From assembly GCA_900543715.1 (NCBI GenBank), contig UQSX01000094.1, forward strand, positions 1 to 10,894: a stretch of DNA of 10,894 nt. The letters run 5' to 3'. Shown piece after piece: positions 7,969-10,894 of the stretch. The notes below the pieces were generated by a model that saw only the letters and a list, made by a program, of their open reading frames with translations, searched no databases and was not told the DNA's origin. Position 1 is the first letter of the stretch. The number at the start of each line of letters is the position of its first letter. The translations under genes and the position numbers were made by a program. Origin of the DNA: an uncultured Blautia sp. (GTDB lineage: Bacteria > Bacillota > Clostridia > Lachnospirales > Lachnospiraceae).

Positions 7969-8225
7969 AATAACTTCCCCTTTCATGATTTAATTTAATA
8001 TCATTCTACAGCGCTCTGTTTTTGTTTACTATGTACTAAAAATACAATTTTTTCGTTTTTTTTCTATACATTTTTGTGTATTTGATTTTAAAACTAATTA
8101 TTATTTAAAATTTTCCTTTTGTTTTTCTGATAGATATTTCCTTTTTCCGTTTTTTTCGATAAAATAATAAGGTCGAAAAGTATTACTTCATATAATTCCC
8201 GCATAGGGTAAGGAGGCACTATAAA
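7969..8225. promoter_or_regulatory. Divergent control region between transporter and regulator
   Basis: This 257-base A/T-rich gap must hold promoters for both directions. For the regulator, TATAAT at 8191-8196 would give a short leader of about 23 bases but has no good -35; TTGATT-N18-TAAAAT (8082-8111) is an alternative. For the transporter, TAGAAT on the minus strand (8008-8003) is a possible -10 with a poor -35. Imperfect dyads that could be operators are seen at 8025-8040 and at 8066-8081 (ATACA-N6-TGTAT). Weak -35 boxes next to dyads would fit an activator-dependent promoter. I see no cobalamin riboswitch, T-box or other known leader. Confidence 0.4.
8025..8040. promoter_or_regulatory. 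Candidate operator dyad upstream of the transporter
   Basis: TTTACTATGTACTAAA is symmetric at 12 of 16 positions (TTTA.TA..TA.TAAA). It overlaps where the -35 of the transporter promoter would fall. It also contains the direct repeat TACTA-TG-TACTA. As the only regulator nearby is the divergent PucR/CdaR-type protein, it is a reasonable binding-site candidate, though A/T richness makes chance dyads common here. Confidence 0.3.
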
Positions 8226-9695
8226 ATGAAATTAAGTATGTGGATGATTGCCAACCGTCTTTCATCACTGGATTTGAAACTGGATATTGCTGAAAACGCC
8301 CCTGCTGTACTCAACAGTGCCAGAAGAGCCTATGCCACAAACTGTGTCTATGTCTATCAGGAAGGAAAGGATGTTATCTGCAATGGAGAAGGGAACACTA
8401 TACGGATCTGTGATATGGACGTAGCAGAGGCCTTTGAAATCGTTCAGAGCGTCTTTGATTACTATGAAGACTGGCTGAATAAGATTTTAGAGACTATCCA
8501 TCTCAAGGATTATCAAACACTGGTAGATCAGGCATGGAATGCCTTTCACAACCCGTTGATTTTGTCAGATGCGAACAACAAGGCCTTAGGCATATCAAAA
8601 AAATACAATCCAAATGAAATGGATCAGGAGTGGAATTATCTGTGTACTTATGGCTATTCCTCTCTGAGCAGTATACAAAAAATGCGGTATGACTATAACA
8701 CTATCGACTTCCTGCACCATGGTCTGCAGCCCTACTATTTTTCCAGCAATCAACAGATGAAATTCGGCGGTGTCTCTTACTGCATGTACTGTGACAATCT
8801 GGTCTGCGGCCGTATTACTTTGTTGTCTAAGGAACGTCCTTTAAATACTGGAGACTATCAGCTTCTTCAGACAATCGCCAAGGTTCTGGAGCCTCTGTTA
8901 AAACAACCCTATTATGAAAAGCTTTTCCAGCACAGCAGCAGTGTTTTTTATAATCTGCTGTTTTCCAAGCCTTATGACGAAGCCAGTCTGGAAATGCAGC
9001 TCCGATACCAGCAATGGGAGAAAACAGACCTTTACCAACTGGCTCTCATTTATTTTCCAGAGGAAAACAGCTATAACGTAGGCTCTGCTATAAATCTCAT
9101 GATGCATACGCTGTCTCAGCAGTTTCCTAACTGCGCCGCTATGAAAAAAAAGCCTTACATACTGCTTCTGTCCAATCAGGAATTTTGTAAAAATCCCGGC
9201 TTTTTGCAGTTTCAGCAGATTATTACCTCAAACACACCTGTACAAATCGGCTTCAGTCTCCCCTGCCAGGGAATCGAAGATATAAATTATCTGTTTGGCC
9301 AGGCAAAAGCCGCTATCCGTTACGGAAAACTCTTCGCTCCGGATAAAAAATGGTACTTCCTGAGGGATTATGCCATAGAATACATCTTGGATTCCTCTTC
9401 TTTTTCGGAACGGCTCCATGGATGCTGTCCTTCTGTTCTGACCCTTTGGAATACACTCTGGAAAAACGACTCGGAGCTTTTAGATACACTGAAGTGCTAT
9501 TTAGACAACGAGAGATCTGTCGCTAAAACTTCTGCTGCCTTATTCACTCATCGGAATACCATTCTATATCGGATAAAAAAAATACAGGAGCTTCTGAATG
9601 AAAATCTGAATGACACTTATACCCGGGATTATATCCGCCTTTCCCTTCGTATTCTCGAGCTCCATGAAAAAACAAAAAAAGATATTACATTATAG
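8226..9695 (+). CDS. PucR/CdaR-type transcriptional regulator
   Basis: A 489-residue cytosolic regulator. The C-terminal 70 residues are a typical PucR-family helix-turn-helix (HTH_30/PucR_2): LLDTLKCYLDNERSVAKTSAALF, then THRNTILYRIKKIQELL with H442-R443-N444-T445, then a DYIRLSLRIL helix. The middle (about 230-390) resembles the GGDEF-like domain of CdaR relatives. Residues about 100-225 look like a PAS/GAF-type sensor (NPLILSDANNKALGIS; then CGRITLLSKERPLNTGDYQLL). A Cys cluster C186-x2-C189-x4-C194 lies in that sensor. The start has AGGAGG 9 bases upstream. It is the only plus-strand gene, divergent from the transporter and UroD-like genes, and so probably controls them in response to their substrate; activation is the more common mode in the family. 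Ligand unknown. Confidence 0.88.
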   Translation: MKLSMWMIANRLSSLDLKLDIAENAPAVLNSARRAYATNCVYVYQEGKDVICNGEGNTIRICDMDVAEAFEIVQSVFDYYEDWLNKILETIHLKDYQTLVDQAWNAFHNPLILSDANNKALGISKKYNPNEMDQEWNYLCTYGYSSLSSIQKMRYDYNTIDFLHHGLQPYYFSSNQQMKFGGVSYCMYCDNLVCGRITLLSKERPLNTGDYQLLQTIAKVLEPLLKQPYYEKLFQHSSSVFYNLLFSKPYDEASLEMQLRYQQWEKTDLYQLALIYFPEENSYNVGSAINLMMHTLSQQFPNCAAMKKKPYILLLSNQEFCKNPGFLQFQQIITSNTPVQIGFSLPCQGIEDINYLFGQAKAAIRYGKLFAPDKKWYFLRDYAIEYILDSSSFSERLHGCCPSVLTLWNTLWKNDSELLDTLKCYLDNERSVAKTSAALFTHRNTILYRIKKIQELLNENLNDTYTRDYIRLSLRILELHEKTKKDITL

Positions 9696-9740
9696 ATAAA
9701 CTATCCTCTATAAAATAATATCCTCTTCTTTAATTCAGCA

Positions 9741-9817
9741 GAAAAGGCTGTTGCATTAAACACTTATCAGGAATAATCCCGTTATTGTTTTAGTGCAACA
9801 GCCTCTTCTCTATTTTT
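9741..9817. terminator. Bidirectional terminator between the regulator gene and rpoC
   Basis: Core arms 9746-9755 and 9794-9803 (GGCTGTTGCA/TGCAACAGCC) are perfect. Pairing continues inward through TTAAA with one G-U pair and outward through A/T pairs. The long loop contains a small AATAA/TTATT helix (9772-9776/9782-9786). On the minus strand TTTTC follows the stem directly, suiting rpoC, which ends 28 bases upstream. On the plus strand TCTTCTCTATTTTT follows, suiting the regulator gene. The converging gene ends make a shared terminator expected. Confidence 0.8.
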
Positions 9818-9830
9818 CTATATACGCTGC

Positions 9831-10894
9831 TTACTTTTCGATCAGTTCAGCTTCTTCCTCTTCTTCAGAAAGCTCCGCTTCCTCTTCCTCCAGAACGCTT
9901 TCATCCAGAATCTCCTGATCCTGAACTTCATCTTCCTGGATATCCTCATCCAGTTCCAGTTCTTCTTCCTCTTCTTCCGGGATCAGATCTGTGTCCAGAC
10001 GGACATTGGAATATTTCTTCATACCGGTTCCTGCCGGGATCAGCTTACCGATAAGAACGTTCTCTTTCAGACCGATCAGCGGATCGATCTTGCCCTTGAT
10101 GGCAGCTTCTGTCAGAACCTTTGTGGTCTCCTGGAAGGAGGCAGCAGACAGGAAGGAGTTTGTTGCCAGGGATGCTTTTGTAATACCAAGCATTACCTGT
10201 TTTCCTTCTGCCGGTTCTTTTCCTTCTGCGGCAAGTTCCTGGTTCTTTTCCTCGAAATCCAGTACATCTACCAGTGTTCCTGGCAGGAAGTCTGTATCTC
10301 CATTGTCCTCCACACGGATCTTCTTCAGCATCTGACGTACGATAACCTCGATGTGCTTATCGTTGATCTCAACACCCTGGAGACGGTAAACTCTCTGCAC
10401 CTCACGGAGCATGTAGTCCTGTACGGCGCGAACGCCTTTGATACGAAGGATATCGTGAGGATTTACAGAACCTTCTGTCAGCTCGTCTCCGGCCTCCAGA
10501 TAATCGCCGTCCTGAACCTTGATACGGGAGCCGTATGGGATCAGATAGGTCTTAGATTCTCCGCTTTCATTGTCTGTCACAATGATCTCACGTTTTTTCT
10601 TTGTATCTTTCAGTGTGGCAACACCTTTGATCTCTGTGATGATGGCAAGACCCTTAGGCTTCCTTGCCTCAAAAAGCTCCTCGACACGGGGAAGACCCTG
10701 TGTGATATCGCCGCCGGCCACACCGCCGGTATGGAAGGTACGCATGGTAAGCTGTGTACCTGGCTCACCGATGGACTGAGCCGCAATAATACCGATAGAT
10801 TCACCTACCTGTACAGGCTCGCCGGTAGCCATGTTGGCGCCGTAACATTTTGCACAGACACCGATCTTGCACTTACAGGTAAGGATTGTACGGA
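9831..10894 (-). CDS. rpoC: RNA polymerase beta' subunit, C-terminal part (5' end beyond the window)
   Basis: Beta' forms, with beta, the catalytic core of RNA polymerase. About 353 C-terminal residues are present, and the frame continues past the right edge. At the edge is [17 protein letters not shown], holding three Cys of the second zinc site. Next comes [28 protein letters not shown], the bridge-helix end and start of the trigger loop. No large insertion follows, as in Gram-positive beta'. The conserved clamp region ([35 protein letters not shown]) is intact. The last 48 residues, coded by 9834-9977, are a low-complexity acidic tail with 29 Asp/Glu. This gene normally runs towards rpsL; here it stops at a terminator and the accessory block intervenes. 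Confidence 0.97.
   Translation of the reverse strand, partial: RTILTCKCKIGVCAKCYGANMATGEPVQVGESIGIIAAQSIGEPGTQLTMRTFHTGGVAGGDITQGLPRVEELFEARKPKGLAIITEIKGVATLKDTKKKREIIVTDNESGESKTYLIPYGSRIKVQDGDYLEAGDELTEGSVNPHDILRIKGVRAVQDYMLREVQRVYRLQGVEINDKHIEVIVRQMLKKIRVEDNGDTDFLPGTLVDVLDFEEKNQELAAEGKEPAEGKQVMLGITKASLATNSFLSAASFQETTKVLTEAAIKGKIDPLIGLKENVLIGKLIPAGTGMKKYSNVRLDTDLIPEEEEEELELDEDIQEDEVQDQEILDESVLEEEEAELSEEEEEAELIEK

Noticed and set aside
7969..8225. Cobalamin riboswitch in front of the transporter
   Set aside because: The gap is A/T-rich and I could not find a conserved B12-box or the expected multi-helix core.
9741..9817. GGCTGTTGCA inverted repeat as a transposon end or MITE
   Set aside because: The sequence recalls some insertion-sequence ends, but it lies between convergent gene ends with T-runs on both sides and has no flanking target duplication that I can see; a terminator explains it better.

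Overview
The window holds the downstream half of the rpoBC/str superoperon of a Gram-positive, Clostridia-type bacterium. The protein sequences suggest Lachnospiraceae or a close relative: EF-Tu has [11 protein letters not shown]12 is the long 137-residue Firmicutes form, and the rpoC part seen has no proteobacterial-type insert after the trigger-loop region. The family assignment is by recognition only; no alignment was run.

Layout, read on the minus strand (right to left): the 3' part of rpoC (10894-9831); a hairpin terminator between two converging genes (about 9741-9817); an accessory block of about 5 kb; a second strong hairpin terminator (4545-4578); a perfect consensus sigma-A promoter (TTGACA-N17-TATAAT, 4509-4481); then rpsL, rpsG, fusA and the first 326 codons of tuf. 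The tuf gene appears to have its own promoter (TTGCAA-N17-TATAAT) in the fusA-tuf gap. Two translation-factor/ribosomal genes use non-ATG starts, fixed by well-placed ribosome binding sites: fusA starts at TTG and rpsG at GTG.

The accessory block separates rpoC from rpsL, which are usually adjacent or nearly so in Firmicutes. It holds a PucR/CdaR-type regulator on the plus strand (8226-9695), divergent from a minus-strand cluster: a 12-helix MFS transporter and two diverged paralogues of the UroD/MtaA (uroporphyrinogen decarboxylase / corrinoid methyltransferase) superfamily. No corrinoid protein, reductive activator or haem-biosynthesis gene is in the window. The most economical reading is a small inducible catabolic module: the regulator senses a compound, the MFS protein moves it, and the UroD-like pair acts on it, possibly by methyl transfer. 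The substrate cannot be read from the sequence.

The block appears transcriptionally insulated. Terminators lie at both ends and the str genes have their own near-ideal promoter, which would explain how an accessory module can sit inside an essential superoperon. No transposase, integrase, tRNA or flanking direct repeat was seen. No gap between genes exceeds 300 bases; the longest (7969-8225 and 4346-4599) hold the regulatory signals described below.
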